DNA of 6,408 bases from NCBI GenBank assembly GCA_029880425.1, contig JAOUOK010000111.1:1-6408 (forward strand), written 5' to 3'. The DNA is from Gammaproteobacteria bacterium. Its GTDB lineage: Bacteria > Pseudomonadota > Gammaproteobacteria > UBA6429 > Thiohalophilaceae. The translations under genes and the position numbers were made by a program. Below the pieces are notes generated by a model that searched no databases, was not told where the DNA came from, and saw nothing but the letters and a program-made list of their open reading frames with translations. Of the stretch, positions 1 to 6,407 are shown piece by piece (positions within the stretch are counted from its first letter, which is position 1; each line of letters starts with the position of its first letter).

Positions 1-1
1 T

Positions 2-574
2 TTTGAAGAAACATATTATTTAACGCCCACCTCATTTTCAGACAGGGTTCAGCAAGAAATCAAACGTACAGTTTTAATTGCATGCCAGGCTTACGGCTTA
101 AAAGAAGGGCCTGTTCATGCCGAGTGTCGGATTAACGGTAAGGGTGTTTGGATCATCGAGGTTGCAGCACGTACTATTGGTGGTATGTGTGGCCGTTTAC
201 TGAGTCTAGGAACCGGTCATTCATTGGAAGAGTTAGTATTACTACATGCAATGGGAAAAAAGGCAGAGATTCAAACCCTTGATACGGCTGCAGGTGTACT
301 GATGATTCCTATACCTGGAGCTGGAATATTAAAACGCGTAGAAGGGTTATTAGAAGCGCAGCGGATACCACATATAAAAGAAGTAACGATTGAAGTCAGG
401 CAAGGGTATGAACTGGTTCCATTACCGGAGGGAAACAGTTACCTTGGTTTTATTTTTGCTGAAGCTGCTACAGTTAAAGAAACTGAACAGGCATTAAGAG
501 ATGCACATGCCTGTTTGAATTTTGTTTTAGCACCTTTATGGAAAATAACAGGTACCTTACCCGTATCAAACTAG
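2..574 (+). CDS. ATP-grasp ligase, C-terminal part (L-amino acid ligase-like), 5' truncated by window edge
   Basis: The reading frame is open from base 2 to the TAG at 572-574, giving 190 residues of a protein whose N-terminus lies outside the window. Residues about 37-61 hold the end of an ATP-grasp fold: HAECR, then IIEVAARTIGG, where E41 and E53 sit at the usual metal/ATP-binding positions. Residues about 97-180 match the small C-terminal domain of L-amino acid ligases (LAL_C2 type), with LMIPIPGAGILKRVEG and PLPEGNSYLGFIFA followed by an ALRDAHACL helix. Such enzymes use ATP to activate a carboxylate as an acyl phosphate and join it to an amine. The substrates cannot be read from this fragment. 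An internal ATG at 185 lies inside the conserved fold, so it is not the start. The gene ends 11 nt before the radical SAM gene, which suggests cotranscription. The family call is firm; the substrate is unknown. Confidence 0.85.
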   Translation, partial: FEETYYLTPTSFSDRVQQEIKRTVLIACQAYGLKEGPVHAECRINGKGVWIIEVAARTIGGMCGRLLSLGTGHSLEELVLLHAMGKKAEIQTLDTAAGVLMIPIPGAGILKRVEGLLEAQRIPHIKEVTIEVRQGYELVPLPEGNSYLGFIFAEAATVKETEQALRDAHACLNFVLAPLWKITGTLPVSN

Positions 575-585
575 GCAGAGTATTT

Positions 586-1680
586 ATGGTTGAAGAAGTA
601 AAACATGTGAAAGAAATACCAGCAAATTATCAGCTCCAGCAAACCCGTCTGCAGGAAAATATTGGTGATGGCGCTGAATCAATTGTACGCTGTCATTTAT
701 GTTTATGGCGCTGCAAGTTAAAGCATGGACAACGTGGTTTTTGCCAGGCACATGTTAACCGTAATGGGATTTTATATAATCTCTCGTATGGCATTATTTC
801 AGCCATTGATATCGGTGCAATTGAAGATAAACCGGTAAAGCATTTTCAGCCAGGTACTAAAGTCATGTCTATTGGCAGTTATGGCTGTAGCTTCCGCTGT
901 GATGGTTGCCATAACCTGGAAATATCGTGGGGTGTGAGCGCACTTGATAACCTGGCAAAAGGTGAATCAACTTCTGCTTATGCAACACCGCAGCAATTAG
1001 TCGATACCGCTAGACGGCTAAATGTTCAGGGCATTGCTTTTACCTATTCTGAGCCTGCTGTTTGGCTGGAATACGTGATTGATGTTTCACAACTTGCGAA
1101 AGAGCAGGGCTTATATACTGTTTATGTATCCAACAGTTTCGTGACTGATGAAGCGCTGGAGCTTATGGCGCCTTATGTCGATGTATTATGTTCAGATATT
1201 AAAAGTATGGATGATGCTTTTTATTATGATATCTGTAAGCTGGCTAAGGTAGACGATATTCTGGCTTCAGTAGAGAAAGCTCATCAACTAGGTATGCATG
1301 TTGAAACTCGAACCAATATTATCCCAGGTAAAAATGATGATGTTGAGGGTTATAGGAAGATTGCCACATGGATAAAAGAGCACCTGGGAGAGGATAGTCC
1401 ATGGCATATCACCCGGTTTTTCCCGGCTTATAAATTAAGCCATATTCCCATGACACCCTCTGAATCATTATGGCAAGCGCATGACATTGCAAAAGAAGTA
1501 GGCTTAAAAAATGTCTATGTTTACGACGATAAAGGTTGTGATTGTGCGGAACAGAACCTGCCGGTAAGCCAGTACTTAACTGGAACCGAAGATGAGTTGC
1601 ACCAGGTAAAAAAATGTTCTGCCTCGTGTTGTGGTGATGAAGGTATATTATTGAAGAAGTATGAAAAGGATACGTTGTAA
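586..1680 (+). CDS. amrS: AmmeMemoRadiSam system radical SAM enzyme
   Basis: The product is 364 aa and cytosolic, with no signal peptide. The radical SAM 4Fe-4S motif CxxxCxxC is C101, C105 and C108 (GCSFRCDGCHN). An N-terminal family-type cysteine cluster precedes it at C36, C39, C43 and C53 (CHLCLWRC, RGFC). Other family landmarks are IEDKPVKHFQPGT, AFTYSEPAVWLEY, TNIIPGKNDD and ITRFFPAYKL. The C-terminus carries C318, C320, C344, C348 and C349, a variant of the usual CxxC-G ending. Members are PflA-like radical SAM proteins often encoded near AMMECR1 and MEMO homologues, neither of which is in this window; the reaction is not established to my knowledge. I chose ATG 586 because it follows the ligase stop by 11 nt and has a purine-rich stretch upstream. 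The in-frame ATG at 538 would overlap the ligase by 37 nt and lacks a visible ribosome binding site. The family call is strong; the exact start is less certain. Confidence 0.9.
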   Translation: MVEEVKHVKEIPANYQLQQTRLQENIGDGAESIVRCHLCLWRCKLKHGQRGFCQAHVNRNGILYNLSYGIISAIDIGAIEDKPVKHFQPGTKVMSIGSYGCSFRCDGCHNLEISWGVSALDNLAKGESTSAYATPQQLVDTARRLNVQGIAFTYSEPAVWLEYVIDVSQLAKEQGLYTVYVSNSFVTDEALELMAPYVDVLCSDIKSMDDAFYYDICKLAKVDDILASVEKAHQLGMHVETRTNIIPGKNDDVEGYRKIATWIKEHLGEDSPWHITRFFPAYKLSHIPMTPSESLWQAHDIAKEVGLKNVYVYDDKGCDCAEQNLPVSQYLTGTEDELHQVKKCSASCCGDEGILLKKYEKDTL

Positions 1681-1688
1681 TATTTATT

Positions 1689-2222
1689 ATGGCTTTTAAT
1701 ATTTTTTCCCTGCTTAAAAAACTCCCGTTTATTCCTGAGAAAAAGTTTCTTGAATGGTATCCTCCTTTTTTCTTAATGCGGGTAAAGGTGCTTGAAGTTA
1801 AAGATAATGGCCGCATTGTTCGTTTGAAATTACCGTTAACGATATTTTCCAAAAATATGGGTAACAGCATGTTTGGTGGTTACCAGGCTGCAGTTGCAGA
1901 TCCTGTTGCAGCACTTGTCTGTGCTAAACTCTTTCCCGGAAATGAAGTCTGGACGCGTTCACAGTATATTGACTTTCAACATGAGGGAAACTCCGATCTT
2001 GAGCTTTATTTTGAATTTCCTGCTGAAACAGAGCAACAAATTGTGAATGATTTAGCAACAAAAGGTAGAAGTACTCCAACCTTTGAATACAGCTTTTATC
2101 GAAATGATGGTGTGCGTTGCAGTAAAATTACCAATACTGTGGCGATCAGGCCTAAGGGTTACCAGCTTCGCAGAGAAGTACGAAAATCAGGTGAAAATGA
2201 AAAAGAGAAAAGGAAATTGTGA
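1689..2222 (+). CDS. DUF4442-like hotdog-fold protein, probable acyl-thioesterase
   Basis: The product is 177 aa with a single hotdog domain over residues about 20-155. Features that fit the DUF4442/PaaI-like group are YPPFFLMRVKV at residue 24 onward, the NMGNSMFGG segment at 56-64 followed by the long helix with D71 (AAVADP), and VWTRSQYIDFQHEG at 87-100. In related hotdog thioesterases the Asn/Gly-Gly/Asp region forms the active site that hydrolyses acyl-CoA or acyl-ACP thioesters. The last 18 residues are a highly charged tail. The gene starts 8 nt after the radical SAM stop. Its nearest AAGGA (1666-1670) is too far away to be a good ribosome binding site, so translation may depend on coupling. 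Its stop shares one base with the next start. Activity and acyl preference are inferred from the fold and from the neighbouring LpxA-family and fab genes. Confidence 0.75.
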   Translation: MAFNIFSLLKKLPFIPEKKFLEWYPPFFLMRVKVLEVKDNGRIVRLKLPLTIFSKNMGNSMFGGYQAAVADPVAALVCAKLFPGNEVWTRSQYIDFQHEGNSDLELYFEFPAETEQQIVNDLATKGRSTPTFEYSFYRNDGVRCSKITNTVAIRPKGYQLRREVRKSGENEKEKRKL

Positions 2223-2224
2223 TG
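2211..2224 (+). promoter_or_regulatory. Ribosome binding site that sets the LpxA-family start
   Basis: AGGAAA at 2211-2216 lies 7 nt (counted from AGGA) before ATG 2222 and only 4 nt before the in-frame GTG 2219. The spacing favours ATG 2222. That ATG overlaps the TGA of the preceding gene by one base (TGATG), a common translational-coupling arrangement. Confidence 0.6.
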
Positions 2225-3004
2225 AGTAACTCCATTCATCCTACAGCGATAGTTTCTGAAAAAGCCGTTTTAGGTAACGGAAATACGATAGGGGCTTATG
2301 TCATTATTGAAGATGATGTTGCTATTGGTGATAACAATACTTTACTAGCCGGCTCGGTTTTGAAATCAGGTACTGAGCTTGGTAATGACAACTCTATCCA
2401 TGAACATGCTGTGATTGGTGGATTACCACAAGATTTGGGTTTTAATATTGCGACGCCATCTTTTGTAAAAATAGGCCATAAAAATACCATACGTGAATTT
2501 GTTACAATTCACCGTGCCAGCCAGGAAAATGAAGCGACCAGGCTTGGAAATGACAATTATTTAATGACCCAGGTTCACCTGGGACATGATTGCCAGCTGG
2601 AAAATAATGTCATTATTGCGCCCAGTACTGGTTTAGGCGGCTTTGTTAGCGTTGAAGATAAGGCCTTTATTTCGGGCGGGGTTATGGTGCATCAGTTTGT
2701 CCATATTGGAAGCCTGGCCATGTTAGGCGGTAATGCAAAAATTACCCAGGATGTACTGCCTTATATGATGGCGGACGGAAATCCAGCTCATATTAGTGGA
2801 TTAAATAAAGTAGGGTTACGCCGGGCGGGCTATAAAGTGGCTGATATCACGGCAATTAAAAAGGCCTATCAATTATTATTTAATAGTGAATCTAAGCTTG
2901 AACAGCGTCTGCATCAACTGTCTCAACTTGATCATGCATCTGCTCAGCACTTAGCTTCCTTTATTCAGGCTTCAAAACGTGGATTTCATCGGGATAAAGC
3001 CTGA
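2222..3004 (+). CDS. lpxA: LpxA-family acyl-ACP:UDP-GlcNAc O-acyltransferase, possibly a paralogue
   Basis: The product is 260 aa against 262 for E. coli LpxA, and it aligns along its whole length. It has an N-terminal left-handed beta-helix of hexapeptide repeats (residues about 5-190) and a C-terminal helical domain starting near GLRRAGY. LpxA transfers an R-3-hydroxyacyl chain from ACP to the 3-OH of UDP-GlcNAc, the first step of lipid A synthesis, in the cytosol. Visible LpxA hallmarks are PQDL, TIRE-VTIHR, H119 and catalytic-type H122 (VHLGHDC), H157 (VHQF), G169-G170 at the acyl-length ruler position, and R201. Two residues are missing: E. coli K76 is replaced by G73, and H144 by F141. 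The usual lpxD-fabZ-lpxA-lpxB context is also absent. It could be a divergent lipid A enzyme or a paralogue acting on another acceptor. The family is certain; the exact substrate is not. Confidence 0.8.
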   Translation: MSNSIHPTAIVSEKAVLGNGNTIGAYVIIEDDVAIGDNNTLLAGSVLKSGTELGNDNSIHEHAVIGGLPQDLGFNIATPSFVKIGHKNTIREFVTIHRASQENEATRLGNDNYLMTQVHLGHDCQLENNVIIAPSTGLGGFVSVEDKAFISGGVMVHQFVHIGSLAMLGGNAKITQDVLPYMMADGNPAHISGLNKVGLRRAGYKVADITAIKKAYQLLFNSESKLEQRLHQLSQLDHASAQHLASFIQASKRGFHRDKA

Positions 3005-3167
3005 TTCCTGAATTTCAACTTTGTTTTGTATCGTTTATGTAGGTAAAATGCGGGTTTAATTGGGGTCGGAAAGGCTGGAAGAAATTATCTGGCTTTCTTT
3101 TGTGCATTTATTTGTTGAGTGTACAAAAATTGTAACGGCTAAAATTTTTTAATTTTTGAGATAAATT
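3005..3167 (+). promoter_or_regulatory. Intergenic region with probable fabAB promoter
   Basis: This 163-bp gap separates the upstream operon from fabA and has no ORF of note. It becomes very AT-rich toward fabA. A possible -10 is TAAAAT at 3140-3145. The best -35 candidate, TTGAGT at 3115-3120, is spaced 19 bp, longer than ideal. A weak GAG at 3157-3159 is the only ribosome binding signal before ATG 3168. No convincing terminator for the upstream operon is visible, so some read-through into fabA is possible. Confidence 0.4.
3122..3134. promoter_or_regulatory. Small dyad, possible repressor operator upstream of fabA
   Basis: TACAA and TTGTA form perfect 5-bp arms around AAA, inside the likely promoter zone 34 bp before fabA. 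In E. coli, TetR-family FabR binds a palindrome with TACA/TGT arms upstream of fabA and fabB, and Pseudomonas DesT acts similarly. The arm spacing here differs from the E. coli site, so the link to FabR is only a suggestion. Confidence 0.25.
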
Positions 3168-3686
3168 ATGTTTGAGAAGAAAAACAGCTATAGCCGAGAA
3201 GAAATCCTGGAATGTGGGCATGGAAACTTATTTGGTGAAGGGAATGCACAGTTACCGTTACCTCCCATGTTAATGTTGGATCGAATTATTAGTATCACAG
3301 AAGATGGTGGTGCCAATGGAAAAGGGCAGATTGTAGCCGAGCTCGATATTACCCCTGATTTATGGTTTTTTGAGTGCCACTTTGAAGGTGATCCGGTAAT
3401 GCCGGGTTGTTTAGGTCTTGATGCTATGTGGCAACTGGTTGGTTTTTTTCTTGGCTGGATGGGCGGTCCGGGTAAGGGACGTGCGCTTGGATCGGGTGAA
3501 GTAAAATTTACTGGACAGGTAACCCCAAAAAACAAAAAAATCACCTATTATATTGATTTAAAGCGCGTCATTATGCGCAAATTGTTTATGGGAATTGCAG
3601 ATGCACGCATGGAAGTGGATGGACGCGTAATCTATGAAGCAAAAGATCTACGTGTAGGTTTATTTACATCGACTGAGGATTTTTAA
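3168..3686 (+). CDS. fabA: Bifunctional 3-hydroxydecanoyl-ACP dehydratase/isomerase
   Basis: The product is 172 aa, exactly the E. coli FabA length. It dehydrates R-3-hydroxyacyl-ACP and isomerises trans-2-decenoyl-ACP to cis-3-decenoyl-ACP, the branch point of anaerobic unsaturated fatty acid synthesis in the cytosol. The FabA signature [20 protein letters not shown] is at residues 71-90, with catalytic H71 and D85 (H70/D84 in numbering without Met). PPMLMLDRI at 32-40 and [12 protein letters not shown] at 107-118 are further typical segments. A single hotdog domain with the long central helix distinguishes it from the shorter FabZ. The start follows a weak purine-rich site. fabB begins 3 nt after the stop, so the two genes form one operon. 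Expression is probably tuned from the upstream gap, which holds a small dyad. Confidence 0.97.
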   Translation: MFEKKNSYSREEILECGHGNLFGEGNAQLPLPPMLMLDRIISITEDGGANGKGQIVAELDITPDLWFFECHFEGDPVMPGCLGLDAMWQLVGFFLGWMGGPGKGRALGSGEVKFTGQVTPKNKKITYYIDLKRVIMRKLFMGIADARMEVDGRVIYEAKDLRVGLFTSTEDF

Positions 3687-3689
3687 AAC

Positions 3690-4913
3690 ATGGCCGAGCG
3701 GCGTGTAGTAGTAACCGGGCTGGGTATCGTATCCAGTATCGGGAATAACAAAGAAGAAGTAGCAGCATCATTACGTGAAGGACGTTCTGGTATTGTAGCA
3801 AGTGAAGAATATGCACAAATGGGTTTCCGTTCTTGTGTTTATGGTGCATTAGACATTGATACTGCCAGTTTGATTGATCGTAAAGTTAAACGTTTTATGG
3901 GTGATGGAGCTGCATATAACTATATTGCGATGCAACAGGCGATTGAAGATGCCGGCCTTGATGAAAGCCAGGTTTCAAATGTACGTACTGGTTTAATTGT
4001 TGGCTCGGGTGGTCCTTCAACAGAAAATATTGTACTGGCTGCAGATACCATGCGTGAAAAAGGCGTCAAGCGTATTGGTCCATATATGGTGACTCGTGGT
4101 ATGTCGAGTACAAACTCCGCTTGCTTAGCAACACCTTTTAAAATTAAAGGTATTAATTACTCAATTACTTCGGCATGCTCAACCAGTGCTCATTGTATTG
4201 GTAATGCTGCAGAACAAATTCAACTGGGTAAACAAGATATTGTTTTTGCCGGTGGTGGTGAAGAACTTCACTGGACCCTTTCAGTTCTGTTTGATGGTAT
4301 GGGTGCGATGTCATCAAAATATAATGAAACACCAGAAAAAGCTTCCCGTGCATTTGATGCTAACCGTGATGGTTTTGTCATTTCAGGCGGCGGCGGTGTC
4401 TTAGTTATGGAAGAGTATGAGCATGCTAAAGCACGTGGCGCAAAAATTTATGCTGAACTTGTAGGTTACGGTGCCACATCAGATGGTTATGACATGGTTG
4501 CGCCATCAGGGGAAGGGGCTCAGCGCTGCATGCAACAAGCACTTGCCACTATTCCAGAAGGATCAAAGGTTAATTATATTAATGCGCATGGTACCAGCAC
4601 CCCGGTTGGCGATATCCGTGAGCTTGAAGCAATTAAAGAAGTATTTGGTGATGATATGCCTTATATCGCATCAACTAAGTCATTAACCGGGCATGCATTG
4701 GGTGCTGCCGGGGTAAATGAAGCCATTTATTCATTGATTATGCAGGAAGAAGGCTTTATTGCGGCATCTGCAAATATCGAAGAGCTTGATCCCGATGCTG
4801 AAGGTTATCCTATCGTGCGTGAGCGCATCGACAATGCAGAGTTTGATTGCGTAATGTCAAATAGTTTTGGCTTTGGTGGTACTAACGCGACTTTAATCTT
4901 TAAAAAGATTTAA
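3690..4913 (+). CDS. fabB: Beta-ketoacyl-ACP synthase I
   Basis: The product is 407 aa (E. coli FabB has 406) with the two-lobed thiolase fold of condensing enzymes. It condenses malonyl-ACP with acyl-ACP and is needed to elongate the cis-3-decenoyl-ACP made by FabA. The catalytic triad is C163 (TSACSTSAH), H300 ([11 protein letters not shown]) and H335 ([12 protein letters not shown]), with conserved K330 and a C-terminal [14 protein letters not shown]. The N-terminal [15 protein letters not shown] is typical. GAGGA at 3675-3679, inside the end of fabA, gives a ribosome binding site 10 nt before ATG 3690, so the pair is probably translationally coupled. The FabA partner and full-length match support FabB over FabF. 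A hairpin shortly after the stop closes the operon. Confidence 0.97.
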   Translation: MAERRVVVTGLGIVSSIGNNKEEVAASLREGRSGIVASEEYAQMGFRSCVYGALDIDTASLIDRKVKRFMGDGAAYNYIAMQQAIEDAGLDESQVSNVRTGLIVGSGGPSTENIVLAADTMREKGVKRIGPYMVTRGMSSTNSACLATPFKIKGINYSITSACSTSAHCIGNAAEQIQLGKQDIVFAGGGEELHWTLSVLFDGMGAMSSKYNETPEKASRAFDANRDGFVISGGGGVLVMEEYEHAKARGAKIYAELVGYGATSDGYDMVAPSGEGAQRCMQQALATIPEGSKVNYINAHGTSTPVGDIRELEAIKEVFGDDMPYIASTKSLTGHALGAAGVNEAIYSLIMQEEGFIAASANIEELDPDAEGYPIVRERIDNAEFDCVMSNSFGFGGTNATLIFKKI

Positions 4914-4919
4914 TCTCTC

Positions 4920-4950
4920 AAAAAAAGCAGGTTATATATAATAGCCTGCT
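4920..4950. terminator. Bidirectional terminator between convergent fabB and the pilin accessory gene
   Basis: AGCAGG (4926-4931) pairs with CCTGCT (4945-4950). The stem extends inward through a T-G wobble and TAT/ATA around a 5-nt loop. Seven A residues at 4920-4926, the last being the base of the stem, read as a U-tract on the - strand. The hairpin is therefore a good Rho-independent terminator for the - strand gene, ending 7 bp beyond its stop. On the + strand the trailing CCTTATTTAT is a poorer U-tract, so termination of fabAB may be less efficient. Confidence 0.8.
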
Positions 4951-4956
4951 CCTTAT

Positions 4957-5757
4957 TTATCTTGTTCGTATGGTCCTTGTTTTTCCTTCTTTGTCTATTA
5001 CTTTCACTTCTTGTGCAAGAGTATAGGCTGAAGGGTCTATATCGATGGTATCAATAATTTTCATCTCATCAAGGTCAAAAATGGTGGTAACCCATTTTTC
5101 GCGCGAATGTAGAGCTAAATAAGATATATTGGATTTTGCCGTACCAGTGAGTAATGAATGTTGATACAACTTTTTCAATTCCGGTTTATTTTCAACATAT
5201 TTTTCCAGCTTCATTGAGCTTGCTTTCAAAATGTCGGCCTGCTCTTTACTAAATTTTTTGTAGTATTCATTATATAAATAGAGTGGTTTAGCTTCACGCA
5301 TAGACCGTGCTAATACTTCGGAGAATTTATCCTTCGGGATATCGCTATAAATTATTATAGGCCAACTGTCGCCAAATTTTTTTAGCTTTTTAGTGGTTAT
5401 GCCTTGCTCAGCAAGCTGATAAGCGGGTACGGGAGTGAAAAAGTCGAGTGTATAAATAACCGCGGCAGGACGTTCATTATAGCTATTCCAGACTCCCCAG
5501 CTTAATGCCAGTGCCTGCACCAGGGCTATCATGGTTAAATCAAACTTCAAACCGGGTTTCCCGGACTTAAATACTATCAGGGTTAAAAACGGGCCCAGGA
5601 CCAGGTCAACTCCTACAATTATACGAATAACTCGCCAGCCCCCATCAGTTGAAAATAAGGGCTGCGGATACCACTGCACAAGAATAAAATAAAGTAAGAT
5701 CAGAAAAATAATTAAGCTGATAGCAAAGTGAATAGCAAAGGCTTTAAAGCGACTCAT
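4957..5757 (-). CDS. TfpX/TfpZ-type type IV pilin accessory protein
   Basis: The product is 266 aa. Membrane segments are visible at residues about 7-28, 43-63 and 73-92, followed by a soluble region of about 170 residues. The N-terminal third matches the TfpX/TfpZ family closely: SRFKAFAIHFAISL, then LFSTDGGWRVIRIIVGVDLV, GPFLTLIVF, and a third helix ending SWGVWNSYNERPA with VIYT just after. In Pseudomonas aeruginosa, TfpX, TfpY and TfpZ are encoded beside group-specific major pilins and assist pilin assembly at the inner membrane. I see no pilin gene in this window, which is unusual. The start ATG has AGGA (5764-5767 on the - strand) 6 nt upstream, supporting it. The gene converges on fabB with a shared terminator. 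The family call is strong; whether it is TfpX- or TfpZ-like, and its pilin partner, are unknown. Confidence 0.85.
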   Translation of the reverse strand: MSRFKAFAIHFAISLIIFLILLYFILVQWYPQPLFSTDGGWRVIRIIVGVDLVLGPFLTLIVFKSGKPGLKFDLTMIALVQALALSWGVWNSYNERPAAVIYTLDFFTPVPAYQLAEQGITTKKLKKFGDSWPIIIYSDIPKDKFSEVLARSMREAKPLYLYNEYYKKFSKEQADILKASSMKLEKYVENKPELKKLYQHSLLTGTAKSNISYLALHSREKWVTTIFDLDEMKIIDTIDIDPSAYTLAQEVKVIDKEGKTRTIRTR

Positions 5758-5826
5758 GAATATTCCTGTAAGTTTTTATAACTTATATTTTGTGTGACAC
5801 CATTTTAGAACAAGTAGAGCTGAAAA
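5758..5826. promoter_or_regulatory. Divergent intergenic region with two small dyads
   Basis: This 69-bp AT-rich gap lies between two divergently read genes and must hold their 5' signals if both have their own promoters. TAAGTT (5769-5774) and AACTTA (5780-5785) form a 6-bp dyad, and GTGTGACAC (5792-5800) is a second short one. TATATT at 5784-5789 and its reverse-strand neighbours look like -10 elements, but no well-spaced -35 stands out on either strand. Confidence 0.35.
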
Positions 5827-6324
5827 GTGAAATTGAATAAAAAATATTATCGGTGGATAATTGAGATAACTTTAATCTTAATCATTTTATCTGCTGTACG
5901 GTTCTGGATGCAGAGAGATATTGTCTCAGGTATCGCACCTAATATAAGTTCAATAACACTCGAAGGCCACAAGTTTGATCTTAATCGTGATAAAAACAGG
6001 CCAATATTAGTTTATTTCTGGGCCAGCTGGTGCCCTGTTTGTAAATTAGAGCAATCAAACATTCAAAATATTTCTAAAGATTATCCGGTCATTACAATTG
6101 CTATGCAATCCGGAGATGATGCTGAAGTACAAAAATTTATGAAACAGGAGAAGTTATCTTTTAGAGTAATTAATGATGAACATGGCAGCATCAGTCAAAA
6201 GTATAATATTAAAGGTGTACCGGTTTCATTTATTGTAAACAAAGAAAACCAGATTGAATTTGTTGAAGTTGGCTATACCACGGAGCTGGGTTTGAAAATC
6301 AGGCTGTGGTGGGCGGGTTTGTGA
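5827..6324 (+). CDS. Membrane-anchored thioredoxin-fold protein disulfide oxidoreductase (TlpA/ScsD-like)
   Basis: The product is 165 aa, starting at GTG 5827. An in-frame TGA at 5821 lies immediately upstream and no better start exists. The ribosome binding site is weak. A basic N-terminus precedes one hydrophobic segment at residues about 10-25, an uncleaved anchor that would place the rest in the periplasm. A thioredoxin fold follows, with YFWASWCPVC at 63-72, redox cysteines C69 and C72, and the cis-proline P132 in GVPVSF. The ending GLKIRLWWAG is typical of the short ScsD-like group annotated as protein disulfide oxidoreductases. Such proteins reduce or exchange disulfides in exported proteins and often draw electrons from DsbD/CcdA. 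No cytochrome c maturation genes are in the window, so a CcmG role is not supported. Lying beside a pilin accessory gene hints at, but does not prove, a role in pilin disulfides. Confidence 0.85.
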   Translation: MKLNKKYYRWIIEITLILIILSAVRFWMQRDIVSGIAPNISSITLEGHKFDLNRDKNRPILVYFWASWCPVCKLEQSNIQNISKDYPVITIAMQSGDDAEVQKFMKQEKLSFRVINDEHGSISQKYNIKGVPVSFIVNKENQIEFVEVGYTTELGLKIRLWWAGL

Positions 6325-6326
6325 GG

Positions 6327-6347
6327 AGTAAAAAATTATTTTTTACT
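6327..6347. repeat. Perfect AT-rich palindrome at a convergent gene end, possible weak terminator
   Basis: The arms AGTAAAAAA (6327-6335) and TTTTTTACT (6339-6347) are perfectly complementary around a TTA loop. The palindrome starts 3 bases after the stop of the disulfide oxidoreductase, and its centre is the stop codon of the - strand partial gene. The position between convergent ends suggests transcription termination. The stem has only two G-C pairs, so it would be weak. Confidence 0.4.
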
Positions 6348-6407
6348 TATTTCACGGAGAACAGCCTGTAACTTATCTCTTGCATTATCAGCAAGAAACT
6401 TAAACAG
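6336..6407 (-). CDS. Unidentified protein, C-terminal 23 residues only
   Basis: On the - strand the frame from base 6407 is open for 23 codons and ends at a TAA (6336-6338). It reads FLADNARDKLQAVLREISKK at the end, an amphipathic helix-like, lysine-rich tail that looks like a normal protein end. The start and body lie beyond the window. It converges on the disulfide oxidoreductase gene with 11 bp between stops. I cannot assign a family from so few residues; a chance ORF of this length is possible. Confidence 0.45.
   Translation of the reverse strand: MFKFLADNARDKLQAVLREISKK

Noticed and set aside
538..585. Earlier in-frame ATG at 538 for the radical SAM gene, adding 16 residues
   Set aside because: It overlaps the end of the ATP-grasp gene by 37 nt, has no visible ribosome binding site, and the added residues are not needed by the family's N-terminal cysteine region.
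1409..1870. 153-codon open frame on the - strand across the radical SAM and hotdog genes
   Set aside because: It lies opposite two well-supported genes and its translation shows no recognisable domain, so it is a shadow frame. The other antisense or out-of-frame ORFs at 2296-2490, 3188-3544, 3664-3849, 4165-4404 and 4471-4686 were set aside for the same reason.
2219..2221. GTG start one codon before the LpxA-family ATG
   Set aside because: The AGGAAA site is better spaced for ATG 2222, and ATG is the stronger initiator.
3069..3107. GAAAGGC ... GGCTTTC followed by TTTT, a possible terminator after the LpxA-family gene
   Set aside because: The arms have a mismatch and enclose a long loop of about 16 nt, so the stem would be unstable.
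5827..6324. CcmG/DsbE cytochrome c maturation role for the thioredoxin-fold protein
   Set aside because: No cytochrome c maturation genes are present, and the short length with the RLWWAG ending fits the ScsD-like group better.
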